A stretch of 29,900 nt of DNA, taken from positions 1 to 29,900 of the forward strand of contig JACVCM010000034.1 in assembly GCA_016742125.1 (NCBI GenBank), in the 5' to 3' direction. The notes beneath the pieces are model-generated. The model was not told the DNA's origin. It made no database searches and was given only the letters and a program-made list of their open reading frames with translations. Source of the DNA: Sphingomonadaceae bacterium. Lineage in GTDB: Bacteria; Pseudomonadota; Alphaproteobacteria; Sphingomonadales; Sphingomonadaceae. Of the stretch, positions 22,723 to 29,900 are shown piece after piece (the first letter of the stretch is position 1; the number at the start of each line of letters is the position of its first letter). Made by a program: the position numbers and the translations under genes.

Positions 22723-23531
22723 GGCCTGGCGATGCGGATTTCGTAGCTGTCGAGGAGGGTTTGGTAGGCCGCTGCCTCACGCGAGATGCGGGTGTCTGTG
22801 CGCCAGTCGTTGACAACCCGTTGGCGAACATCGCCAAGCGTCGGGGCAATAGCTCCGCTTCGCTTCGTCACCTTGACGGCATGCCATCCGAAGCCAGACC
22901 TGACAGGTCCTGCCCACCGGCCCGTTTTCAAATTGGCCAAGGTCTTTCCAAATGTATCGCCAAATTCGCGCTTTATTTGCTCCACATCGGCACCGTCCAT
23001 CGCAGCCGCGATAGCGGTAGGGACAAGTGGCACCGGTTGGCCGGCGTTGAGCGCTGCAATAGCATTTCGCGCGGTCGCTTCATCGTCCGCGAAATATTTC
23101 TGCTCGAAGCTGAAAGTCATGCCTTCGGCATAACGCTGACGGTTGGCAGCAAAATAGCGCTCGATCTCTGCATCTGTCGGGGTAGCGTTTTCGACCTGCG
23201 CGGTTGCCAGAAATTCCATTTTCGACCGTAACCGGCGCCGGATAACCGGATCGTCCACATCCAGCCCGAGCCGCATTGCTTCGCGAAAATAGATTTCTTC
23301 CTTGATATAGTCGCGGATGAGGCCGTCCAGTTCCTGCGGGGACGGTGGCCTTCGCCAGCTTTGTTCCCACTGGTTCGCGATATTGGCAACTTTGGCTTCG
23401 TCAAGCGTGATTTTGCGGTCGCGCGTGTCTCCTTCACCGAAATATACCATCACGACCCAAAGCGCGGCGCCCGCAATCAGGAAGTGGACGAGCGGTTCGC
23501 GCCCCGCCGACCGCAGCCAGCGTCCAATCAT
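22719..23531 (-). CDS. Membrane-anchored parvulin-like peptidyl-prolyl isomerase
   Basis: A 270-residue protein with a short cytoplasmic start, one membrane helix (about 13-31, PLVHFLIAGAALWVVMVYF) and a periplasmic part. A SurA/PpiD-type helical region ('LDGLIRDYIKEEIYFREAMRLGLDVDDPVIRRRLRSKMEFL') leads into a parvulin-like domain ending 'GPVRSGFGWHAVKVTKR'. The stretch where parvulins have an ArHIL active-site strand reads 'FSFEQKYFADDE', lacking the usual histidine, so it may act as a chaperone more than an enzyme. It overlaps galK and the HupE-like gene by four bases each. A role in folding the HupE-like partner is inference. Confidence 0.75.
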   Translation of the reverse strand: MIGRWLRSAGREPLVHFLIAGAALWVVMVYFGEGDTRDRKITLDEAKVANIANQWEQSWRRPPSPQELDGLIRDYIKEEIYFREAMRLGLDVDDPVIRRRLRSKMEFLATAQVENATPTDAEIERYFAANRQRYAEGMTFSFEQKYFADDEATARNAIAALNAGQPVPLVPTAIAAAMDGADVEQIKREFGDTFGKTLANLKTGRWAGPVRSGFGWHAVKVTKRSGAIAPTLGDVRQRVVNDWRTDTRISREAAAYQTLLDSYEIRIARP

Positions 23532-24679
23532 GTAAGCGCAACGCCGGGGCCGGGTCGTTCGACCATGATCAACGGCTTTGTTCCGTCGGGCGTACGATAG
23601 CCTGCTTCAACGGCGTGGCGCAGCATTTCGACCTTGTCTGTTGGCAGGATCGCCACACATGCTCCTCCGAATCCTCCGCCCGTCATCCTCGCGCCCCCGC
23701 TATTCCCGATTGCCGACTGCATTAGCGAAACGAGCGAGTCGATGGCAGGCACGGTGATTTCGAAATCGTCACGCATCGAAGCATGGCTTTCCGCCATCAG
23801 CCGCCCGAGCTCGGCAAGGTCGGCGGCCGCCAGCGCTTCGGCTGCTGCGAGTGTACGGCTATTTTCGGTAATCACATGCCATGCGCGCTTTCGCGTAATG
23901 GGATCGAGGTCGGCATCGGCAAGCATAGCCGGTGCCGCATCGCGAAGGGCGGTGACGCCCATTCTTGCCGCCGCCACCTCGCATTGCCGTCGACGTTCGT
24001 TGTAATGGCCTTCGACCAAGCCGCGGGTTACACCCGAATGGACTATCACGATCGCGATATTGTCTGGCACGCGGACGTCATTGAGTGCCAGGTTTCGGCA
24101 GTCGATAAGCAGCGCATGACCTTCTTTGCCCTGCGCCGAAATAAGCTGGTCCATGATTCCGCATTTGGTGCCGACAAAATCGCATTCGGCAGCCTGCGCC
24201 ACCTGGGCAAGCAGCGTGCGGTCGATTTCGGTTTTTGCCAGCGCGAGCATCGCCTGACCGACCGCCACCTCCAGCGAGGCGGAGGACGAAAGCCCCGCGC
24301 CTTTTGGCAGATTGCCGGCAATGGCGATGTGGGCACCGCCCAGGGCAAACCCGGCCTTTTGCAGCGCATCGACCGTGCCGCGGACATAATTTGCCCAGCC
24401 TTGGTCGCTCTGCACGATGGTGTCGAGGTTGAAGGTGTCGACCGCATTGTCGAAATCTGCAGCGACGATGCGCACCTCGCGGTCCGCGCGCGGGCTTGCG
24501 GCGACCATTGTCGAAGGGCCGATGGCACAGGGTAGGACGAAGCCATCATTGTAATCGGTATGCTCGCCGATCAGATTGACCCGCCCGGGCGCACGCGCAA
24601 CGAGCATCGGGGCATGACCATGTGCGGAAGCAAAGGCAGATGTGACACGGTCCTTCAATGCCATATCAAGCGGGTTCAT
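23528..24679 (-). CDS. galK: Galactokinase
   Basis: A 383-residue GHMP kinase that makes galactose-1-phosphate from galactose and ATP, the first committed Leloir step. The three family motifs are present: the galactokinase signature GRVNLIGEHTDYNDG (32-46), the ATP loop 'LPKGAGLSSSASLEVA' and 'GGARMTGGGFGGACVA' near the C-terminus. 'KCGIMDQLISAQG' carries the catalytic Asp. Length is normal. ATGA overlaps galT upstream and the parvulin gene downstream. galE is not in the window. Confidence 0.95.
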   Translation of the reverse strand: MNPLDMALKDRVTSAFASAHGHAPMLVARAPGRVNLIGEHTDYNDGFVLPCAIGPSTMVAASPRADREVRIVAADFDNAVDTFNLDTIVQSDQGWANYVRGTVDALQKAGFALGGAHIAIAGNLPKGAGLSSSASLEVAVGQAMLALAKTEIDRTLLAQVAQAAECDFVGTKCGIMDQLISAQGKEGHALLIDCRNLALNDVRVPDNIAIVIVHSGVTRGLVEGHYNERRRQCEVAAARMGVTALRDAAPAMLADADLDPITRKRAWHVITENSRTLAAAEALAAADLAELGRLMAESHASMRDDFEITVPAIDSLVSLMQSAIGNSGGARMTGGGFGGACVAILPTDKVEMLRHAVEAGYRTPDGTKPLIMVERPGPGVALT

Positions 24680-25707
24680 GTGGCACTCCTGTAATGCACC
24701 GGGCTTTGGGCGCGCAAGGTTGCGGCAGCCGTTTCGGGGGTAAGGTCGCGTTGTGCCTCGGCAAGCATTTCATAACCGACCATGAATTTGCGCACGCTGG
24801 CCGAGCGAAGCAGCGGTGGATAGAAATGCGCGTGCAACTGCCAATGTGGAGCGTCGGCGGTGCCGGGCGCACCATGCCAACCCATCGAATAGGGAAAGCT
24901 GGTCTGGAAGAGATTATCGTAGGCGGTTGTCACGGCCTTCAGGACTTCGGCGAGGGCATTGCGCTGGCTTGCTTCGAGTGAGTTGATGCGTTGCGCGGCA
25001 AAACGGGGCAGCAGCAGGATTTCATAAGGCCAGCTTGCCCAATAGGGCACCACGGCCAGCCAGTCGGCGTTGCTCGCGACGGTCCGCGCTCCATCGGCGG
25101 CTTCGGCCTCTGTATAAGCTCGCAACATGGATTTGCCGTGCTCTGCGAGCCATTGAGCCTGTGTTTCGGTTTCACGCGCCGGTTCAGCAGGCACATAGCT
25201 GGTCGCCCAAATCTGCCCGTGGGGATGCGGGCTCGAACATCCCATCATCGCCCCCTTATTCTCGAAAATCTGGACATAGGCGTGGGTGGCGGACAGCTCG
25301 GCCTCCTGCGCCGCCCAGATATCGACCACGGCGCGGATGGCAGGTACCGACATTTCGGGCAACGTCTTGCCATGATCGGGGGAAAAGCAGATCACGCGGC
25401 AAGTGCCATTGGCCGGCGCGTCACGGAACAGCGGATTGTCCGTCCTGTCTGCGGCGGCAGTTTCGGGCAGTAACGCCGCAAAGTCGTTGTCGAAAACGAA
25501 TACATCCTTGTAATCAGGGTTCATTATCCCGCCCGCCCGTTCGTTGCCGGGGCAGAGGTAACAGCCTTGGTCATAAGCCGGGCGGACCGTGGTGTCAGGC
25601 ATGTCCTGCTGCCCCTGCCAAGGTCGCTTCGCGCGATGCGGAGATACAAGGATCCACTCGCCCTTCAGCGGATTAAAGCGGCGGTGGGGTTGATCTTCAA
25701 ACGGCAT
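24676..25707 (-). CDS. galT: Galactose-1-phosphate uridylyltransferase
   Basis: A 343-residue enzyme that exchanges UMP between UDP-glucose and galactose-1-phosphate. The active site 'SSPHPHGQIWA' holds the HPH motif (161-163), whose second histidine takes the uridylyl group. 'CYLCPGN' (C49, C52) is the zinc pair, and the start 'HRRFNPLKGEWILVSPHRAKRPWQGQ' is a family block. The frame stays open for 213 bases upstream inside ung. I chose ATG 25707 because the conserved N-terminus begins there and GGAG lies upstream. It overlaps the end of ung by 11 bases and galK by four. Confidence 0.95.
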   Translation of the reverse strand: MPFEDQPHRRFNPLKGEWILVSPHRAKRPWQGQQDMPDTTVRPAYDQGCYLCPGNERAGGIMNPDYKDVFVFDNDFAALLPETAAADRTDNPLFRDAPANGTCRVICFSPDHGKTLPEMSVPAIRAVVDIWAAQEAELSATHAYVQIFENKGAMMGCSSPHPHGQIWATSYVPAEPARETETQAQWLAEHGKSMLRAYTEAEAADGARTVASNADWLAVVPYWASWPYEILLLPRFAAQRINSLEASQRNALAEVLKAVTTAYDNLFQTSFPYSMGWHGAPGTADAPHWQLHAHFYPPLLRSASVRKFMVGYEMLAEAQRDLTPETAAATLRAQSPVHYRSAT

Positions 25708-26383
25708 CAGGAAGGCTCCAATCGATCGGTTGCATGCCCTTTGAGCGCAGAAACGCGTTGCACTTCGAGAAATGCCTGCATCCCAGAAATCCGTTATGCG
25801 CGGACAAGGGCGAGGGGTGGTCGGCCTTGAGGACAAGATGACGTGTTCCGTCCACGAACGCCCCCTTTTTTTGCGCGTAACTTCCCCAGAGCATGAAAAC
25901 GACAGGGTCGGGTTTGGCATTGATGAGGCGTATTACCGCGTCGGTAAACCGCTCCCACCCCTTGTGGCTGTGCGACGCGGCTTTGGCCATCTCAACGGTC
26001 AGGACGCTGTTAAGCAGCAACACCCCCTGCTTTGACCAATGCTCGAGAAAACCATGGCGCGGGCGAGGGAGGCCGAGGTCGCTTTCGAGCTCCTTGTAGA
26101 TGTTGAGCAGGCTTGGGGGCGGCCGAACGCCGGGTTTTACGCTGAAGCAAAGCCCATGCGCCTGATCCGGGCCATGATAGGGATCCTGCCCGAGTATCAC
26201 GACGCGCACCTTATCGAGCGGGGTCAGGTCGAGCGCCCGGAACCACTCGCTACCTTTGGGGTAAATTGTCTTCCCTGCCGCCTTTTCCGCCATGAGGAAA
26301 TTTTTGAGCTCAGCCATATAGCCGGACTCGAACTCCGGCAGCAGCGGCGCTTTCCAGCTTTCGTGGAGTTGGACTTCGCTCAT
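25697..26383 (-). CDS. ung: Uracil-DNA glycosylase, family 1
   Basis: A 228-residue repair enzyme that removes uracil from DNA. Motif A GQDPYHG is at 65-71 (catalytic Asp67) and motif B HPSPLS at 188-193 (His188). 'GLCFSVKPGVRPPPSLLNIYKEL' and 'GVLLLNSVLTVE' are further family blocks. The frame is open upstream to 26419, but MSEVQLHESW at 26383 gives the normal start. There its ATG overlaps (ATGA) the TGA that ends the gltX frame running on past the amber codon, which suggests original translational coupling with gltX. Confidence 0.95.
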   Translation of the reverse strand: MSEVQLHESWKAPLLPEFESGYMAELKNFLMAEKAAGKTIYPKGSEWFRALDLTPLDKVRVVILGQDPYHGPDQAHGLCFSVKPGVRPPPSLLNIYKELESDLGLPRPRHGFLEHWSKQGVLLLNSVLTVEMAKAASHSHKGWERFTDAVIRLINAKPDPVVFMLWGSYAQKKGAFVDGTRHLVLKADHPSPLSAHNGFLGCRHFSKCNAFLRSKGMQPIDWSLPDAV

Positions 26384-26556
26384 TCGGATCCAGGCGGCGT
26401 CGCCAGCAACGCCGTCCACGCCTCGACTTCCTTCTTGCTGGCAGGGCCCAGCAATTCCATCGCATGGCGAAGGCGCTCACGGATGACGTCGCGGCCCAAG
26501 TGGACGATGGCGTCGAACAGGGGGACCCCCCGTGGCTGGCCGGGGTTGCCGATCTA
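26380..26556 (-). pseudogene. gltX: Cut-off 3' end of gltX behind an in-frame amber codon
   Basis: After the TAG at 26556-26554 the same frame stays open for 57 codons and ends in TGA at 26382-26380. The translation includes 'PLFDAIVHLGRDVIRERLRH' and 'AMELLGPASKKEVEAW'. This is plainly the C-terminal end of a Pseudomonas-type GltX, which has the pattern ...LDAMEILGADLS..LRQALELLGGASKKE... . It is the distal part of the anticodon-binding domain. The TAG stands where an aromatic residue is expected, so a single change from TAT or TAC would explain it. The downstream TGA overlaps the ung start as ATGA, like other junctions in this gene chain. Confidence 0.75.
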
Positions 26557-27876
26557 CACCGGGCGGACCACGTCCTTGAGCTTTGCGTCCAACACTTCAG
26601 CGGTGCGGCGCAGAGTGGCCTCTACACGCACCTTGTTCCACTCAACGAGCGCGTCGAACTGCTGGAGCGCCAGCGTGTATGCGGCACGTTGCTGGTCGGC
26701 TTCGAGCTTGACGCCATCGCGCAGGGCTTCGGCAGTGAGGCCTTCAATGCGGTTCATGAAGAACATCGACGTCAGTGCGCCGAGGTCCGACAGCTTGGTA
26801 ATCCGCGCCTGCGCCATTTCGGCGATAGGCATCAAATAGGCGTCGTTGAGCGCCCACACCTTCACCGCTTCGAGGAACTGCTCCGTAGTCAGCTCCTCGC
26901 GCAGATAACGGCCGTTGAGCCAGTCGAGTTTCGAAGTGTCGAACACCGGCCCGCCGAGTGAAATGTTGTGCACATCGAAACCGTCGATCAGTTCCTGAAG
27001 CGAGGTTTTCTCGTCCTCTTCGCTCGCCGACTTAATGAACAGGCCCAGAAAGTTCTGCATCGCCTGCGGTAAATAGCCGGCACGCTGGTAGAACAGGATG
27101 CTGGTCGGGTTCTTACGCTTCGACAGCTTCGATTTGTCGGCATTGCGCAGCAGTGGCAGATGGGTCAGCACGGGCGGTTGCCACCCGAAATACTGGTAAA
27201 GCAGGAGGTGTTTTGGCGCGGATGAAATCCATTCCTCGCCGCGCATGACATGTGTGATGCCCATAAGATGGTCATCGACGACATTGGCAAGGTGATAGGT
27301 CGGCAGGCCATCCGACTTCATCAGTACCTGCATGTCGACGGTGGAATAATCGATCTCGATTACGCCGCGCAGCGTATCCTCGAAACGGCAGGTGCCGTTG
27401 TCCGGGATGACCATGCGAACGACATGGGGTGCCCCCGCGGCCTCGCGCTCTGCCGCGACGCTGTTATTGAACGCGCGATAGCTGGCGTCATATTTGGGCG
27501 GCAGTTTTGCCGCAGTCTGGCGCGCGCGCATCGCGGCGAGCTCTTCGGGCGTGCAATAGCATTTGAATGCATGGCCGCTGGCGAGCAGCCGTTCGCAATG
27601 CTCGGTGTAGATCGCGCTCCTTTCCGACTGGCGGTAAGGTCCGTGAGGACCGCCGACATCGGGCCCCTCGTCCCAACTGAGGCCAAGCCATTTCAGCGAT
27701 TCCAGAATCATCCGCTCGGACTGCGGTGTCGAGCGAACCTGGTCCGTATCTTCGATGCGCAACAGGAATTGGCCGCCATGTTTCTTCGCAAAGCAATAGT
27801 TGATGAGTGCGATATAGGCGGTGCCGACATGCGGATCGCCGGTGGGCGAGGGCGCAACACGGGTGCGGACGGTCAT
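26554..27876 (-). CDS. gltX: Glutamate--tRNA ligase, C-terminally truncated by an amber stop
   Basis: A class I aminoacyl-tRNA synthetase that charges tRNA-Glu. The HIGH-type motif PTGDPHVGTAY lies at residues 11-21 and the KMSKS-type motif KLSKRKN at 250-256. 'MQVLMKSDGLPTYHLANVVDDHLMGITHV' is the family block between them. The catalytic part is intact, and as written the protein has 440 residues. Relatives of this subtype are about 490-500, and the missing 57 residues are encoded in the same frame after the TAG. Many alphaproteobacteria have two GltX proteins, so this could be a second copy in decay, a tolerated truncation, readthrough, or a sequencing error. First gene of the gltX-ung-galT-galK chain. 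Confidence 0.9.
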   Translation of the reverse strand: MTVRTRVAPSPTGDPHVGTAYIALINYCFAKKHGGQFLLRIEDTDQVRSTPQSERMILESLKWLGLSWDEGPDVGGPHGPYRQSERSAIYTEHCERLLASGHAFKCYCTPEELAAMRARQTAAKLPPKYDASYRAFNNSVAAEREAAGAPHVVRMVIPDNGTCRFEDTLRGVIEIDYSTVDMQVLMKSDGLPTYHLANVVDDHLMGITHVMRGEEWISSAPKHLLLYQYFGWQPPVLTHLPLLRNADKSKLSKRKNPTSILFYQRAGYLPQAMQNFLGLFIKSASEEDEKTSLQELIDGFDVHNISLGGPVFDTSKLDWLNGRYLREELTTEQFLEAVKVWALNDAYLMPIAEMAQARITKLSDLGALTSMFFMNRIEGLTAEALRDGVKLEADQQRAAYTLALQQFDALVEWNKVRVEATLRRTAEVLDAKLKDVVRPV

Positions 27877-27988
27877 GTGTCTGAAACTTTCGATTGTCGT
27901 TTTGCGGGCGCTCTATCAATCTGCAACATGCTTGTCATCTTAAGACGCGAAGGTCATGTAGGAGCAGGTACGATTCAGGATCAACAGC

Positions 27989-29365
27989 ATGCAATTCAGC
28001 CGTCGCCATTTTAACTTCGGGCTTGGAAGCCTCGCCTTTGCCGGGCTTTCGACCTATGCCTATGGCCAGATACCGCCTGCCGGGCGGAGCGAGGTAACGG
28101 GCTATGGCCCGCTGGTCCGCGATCCCAACAGCCTGCTCGACCTGCCGAAGGGATTTTCCTACCGGGTCATATCGCGATATGGCAATGTCATGGACGACGG
28201 TTTTGTCGTCCCCAATGCCGGCGATGGGATGGGCGCATTCGCCGCTGGCAAGGGCAAGGTCGCGCTGGTGCGGAATCATGAGCTTTCGCCGCGCGATCTC
28301 CGTTTCGGGCCATTTCCATCAAAGGTTGGCGCCGATTTTCTGACCTACGACCGTATCAAGGACAAGGATGCCATGCCTCTGCCCGGAGGCACCACGACGC
28401 TGATTTACGATCTCAAAAGCGGGCGTACGGAGTCGGAATGGCTTAGCCTGTCGGGGACGATCCGTAATTGCGCGGGCGGGATTACGCCGTGGGGCAGCTG
28501 GCTGACCTGCGAGGAAAATGTGACCCGCGCAGGCGATGGTGTCGGCATGGATCATGGCTATGTCTTTGAAGTGCCGTCGGCACATAAGGGGCTGGTGATG
28601 CCGGTTCCGTTGAAGGCGATGGGGCGTTTCAACCATGAAGCCGCCTGCGTCGACCCGCGCACGGGTATCGTATACCTGACCGAGGATCGCGACGACAGCC
28701 TGCTTTATCGTTTCATTCCGAACGCCAGAGGAGAGCTGGCCAAGGGCGGGCGGCTCGAGGCACTGGCGCTCGGCGAGGCCGGCATCCAGGACAGCCGCAA
28801 CTGGAGCGAAGCTGTGCTTACACGCGGCAAGCAATATCGCGCAAACTGGATCCCGCTGGATAATCCGGAAAGCCCGAATGACGATTTGCGCAAACGCGGT
28901 GCGGCCAAAGGCGCGACACTATTTGCGCGCGGCGAGGGGATCTGGTGGGGGAGTGGCGAATTCTACTTCACCTGCACCGATGGCGGGGCAAAAAAATGCG
29001 GACAGATTTTCCGCTATGTTCCGGCGGTCAACGAGGGCTTTCCGGGCGAAAGCGATGCGCCTGGAATGCTCGATCTTTTCTATGAGTCGAGCGATGCCGC
29101 CGCCTATAACTATGGCGACAACCTCTGCGTCATGCCCAACGGGCATCTGATGGTCTGCGAAGATCAATATACCGATATCGTCGATAACCATCTGCGCGGC
29201 ATCACGCCGGGCGGTAAGGCCTACATGTTCGCACGCAGCAGAGTGCAGACCGAATTTGCCGGCGCCTGCTTTTCGCCCGACGGTTCCACGATGTTCGTGA
29301 ATTTCTACGCCCCGACGATGACGCTGGCGATCAAGGGGCCGTGGGGCAGGGTAAAGACTGCCTAG
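27989..29365 (+). CDS. PhoX/DUF839-family protein, Tat-exported
   Basis: A 458-residue protein with a twin-arginine signal (SRRHFNFGLGSLAFAG, residues 4-19). The beta-propeller-type sequence carries PhoX family marks: 'LVRNHELSPRD' (NHE at 96-98), 'PWGSWLTCEENVTR' (TCEEN at 173-177, in PhoX the region of metal-binding Cys/Glu), 'GRFNHEAACVDPRTGIVYLTEDR' and 'GIWWGSGEFYFTCTDGG'. PhoX enzymes are calcium/iron periplasmic alkaline phosphatases, but most are 600-700 residues. This shorter subfamily may have another substrate. It is transcribed away from gltX across a 112-base gap in which no clear promoter was seen. AGGA lies 8 bases before the ATG. Confidence 0.82.
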   Translation: MQFSRRHFNFGLGSLAFAGLSTYAYGQIPPAGRSEVTGYGPLVRDPNSLLDLPKGFSYRVISRYGNVMDDGFVVPNAGDGMGAFAAGKGKVALVRNHELSPRDLRFGPFPSKVGADFLTYDRIKDKDAMPLPGGTTTLIYDLKSGRTESEWLSLSGTIRNCAGGITPWGSWLTCEENVTRAGDGVGMDHGYVFEVPSAHKGLVMPVPLKAMGRFNHEAACVDPRTGIVYLTEDRDDSLLYRFIPNARGELAKGGRLEALALGEAGIQDSRNWSEAVLTRGKQYRANWIPLDNPESPNDDLRKRGAAKGATLFARGEGIWWGSGEFYFTCTDGGAKKCGQIFRYVPAVNEGFPGESDAPGMLDLFYESSDAAAYNYGDNLCVMPNGHLMVCEDQYTDIVDNHLRGITPGGKAYMFARSRVQTEFAGACFSPDGSTMFVNFYAPTMTLAIKGPWGRVKTA

Positions 29366-29377
29366 CGCTGGTTGGAC

Positions 29378-29422
29378 AATGGGGGTAGCTGTAAAGGTGG
29401 ATGTCGCAAATCTACCCCCATT
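29378..29422 (+). promoter_or_regulatory. 11-bp perfect inverted repeat enclosing the start of the polyketide synthase gene
   Basis: AATGGGGGTAG (29378-29388) and CTACCCCCATT (29412-29422) are exact inverse complements around a 23-base loop. The loop holds the ribosome site AAAGGTGG and the ATG at 29401. It could be an mRNA hairpin presenting or hiding the start, or a DNA operator. There is no T-run. Confidence 0.55.
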
Positions 29423-29900
29423 TGATGGCACTGGCCACTGCCCTGCCGCGGTACCGTATCACGCAAGATCAGGTGCTGGAGATACTTGCCGACGCCAAGG
29501 GCACAGCCCTTCCGCCGCGCATGGCGGAGATTTTGGGCAATACCGGTATCGAGCAGCGGCATATTGCGATGCCGCCCGAATATTATTTCGGAACACGCTC
29601 ATGGGCCGATCGCGCGCGGGTTTATGAGGAAACTTCAGCGGCGCTTTTCCGGCAGGCGGCGACGAAGGCGCTGGGGCGCGCAGGCCTGACTCCGCCCGAT
29701 ATTGGCCAAATCGTTTATGTTTCCACCACAGGTACGATGACCCCGAGCCTTCCCAGCCGGATGATCGCTGCAATGGGTTTCGGACGCGACACGCGTTGTG
29801 TACCCCTGTTCGGTTATGGCTGTGCGGGGGGTGTGATCGGTTTGGGAGTTGCTGCGGATCTGTATCGGGCAGCTCCGGACAAGCCGGTCCTCCTCATATG
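29401..29900 (+). CDS. Type III polyketide synthase (chalcone/stilbene synthase family), N-terminal part, 3' truncated by window edge
   Basis: The frame runs from ATG 29401 to the window end without a stop (166 codons). 'LATALPRYRITQDQVLEIL' at the start, 'NTGIEQRHIAMPPEYY', 'IVYVSTTGTMTPSLPSRMI' and the active-site region 'CVPLFGYGCAGGVIGLG' (nucleophile Cys141) identify a bacterial type III polyketide synthase. These homodimeric enzymes extend an acyl-CoA starter with malonyl-CoA to pyrones, phloroglucinols or alkylresorcinols. The starter cannot be read from this half. The His and Asn of the catalytic triad lie outside the window. It starts 35 bases after the PhoX-like gene, so the two may be co-transcribed. 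Confidence 0.88.
   Translation, partial: MSQIYPHLMALATALPRYRITQDQVLEILADAKGTALPPRMAEILGNTGIEQRHIAMPPEYYFGTRSWADRARVYEETSAALFRQAATKALGRAGLTPPDIGQIVYVSTTGTMTPSLPSRMIAAMGFGRDTRCVPLFGYGCAGGVIGLGVAADLYRAAPDKPVLLI

Noticed and set aside
27877..27988. Promoters in the gltX/PhoX-like gap (for example TTGATC and TTGTCA as -35 boxes)
   Set aside because: The matching -10 boxes are poor or the spacing is off, so none could be supported.
27250..28014. 254-codon plus-strand open frame opposite gltX
   Set aside because: Antisense shadow of the catalytic part of gltX and runs into the start of the PhoX-like gene.

Overview
The window reads as chromosomal DNA of a flagellated alphaproteobacterium, most likely of the order Sphingomonadales. 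The reasons are the high-GC coding style, the gene order of the flagellar operon, a CtrA-type box, an MJ0042/DUF3426-like protein tail at the left edge, and a spore-coat-U/chaperone/usher locus of the kind common in sphingomonads. No search was run, so the taxonomic placement is inference.

Region 1 (1-13.9 kb). After the tail of an unrelated + strand gene, the minus strand carries one unbroken flagellar operon. In transcription order it is fliE-fliF-fliG-fliH-fliI-fliJ-fliK-fliL-fliM-fliN-fliO-fliP-fliQ-fliR-flhB-fliD-fliS. It covers the MS-ring, switch, export gate, export ATPase, hook-length control, filament cap and cap/filament chaperones. Most junctions overlap by 1, 4 or 8 bases. A perfect sigma-54 promoter drives it from just upstream of fliE. 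A sigma-28-type promoter points the other way into a short flagellin gene.

Region 2 (14.7-21.7 kb). A flagellin terminator and a tRNA-Thr(CGT) gene are followed by about 400 bases of AT-rich DNA packed with small palindromes and a canonical TTAA-N7-TTAAC CtrA box. Downstream lies a chaperone-usher fimbrial locus: spore-coat-U subunit, probable major pilin, chaperone, usher, two-domain probable tip protein and a second small secreted subunit. The last gene has its own leader with a near-CtrA box and a 16-bp palindrome.

Region 3 (21.7-27.9 kb, minus strand). Six genes of unrelated function are chained head to tail: gltX, ung, galT, galK, a membrane-anchored parvulin-like protein and a HupE/UreJ-family membrane protein. 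gltX carries an in-frame amber codon. The same frame continues for 57 recognisable GltX C-terminal codons and ends in an ATGA overlap with ung, so the gene has been truncated (or the base is an error).

Region 4 (28.0-29.9 kb, + strand). A Tat-exported PhoX/DUF839-family protein is followed by the start of a type III polyketide synthase that runs off the window. An 11-bp perfect inverted repeat encloses the ribosome-binding site and start codon of the synthase.
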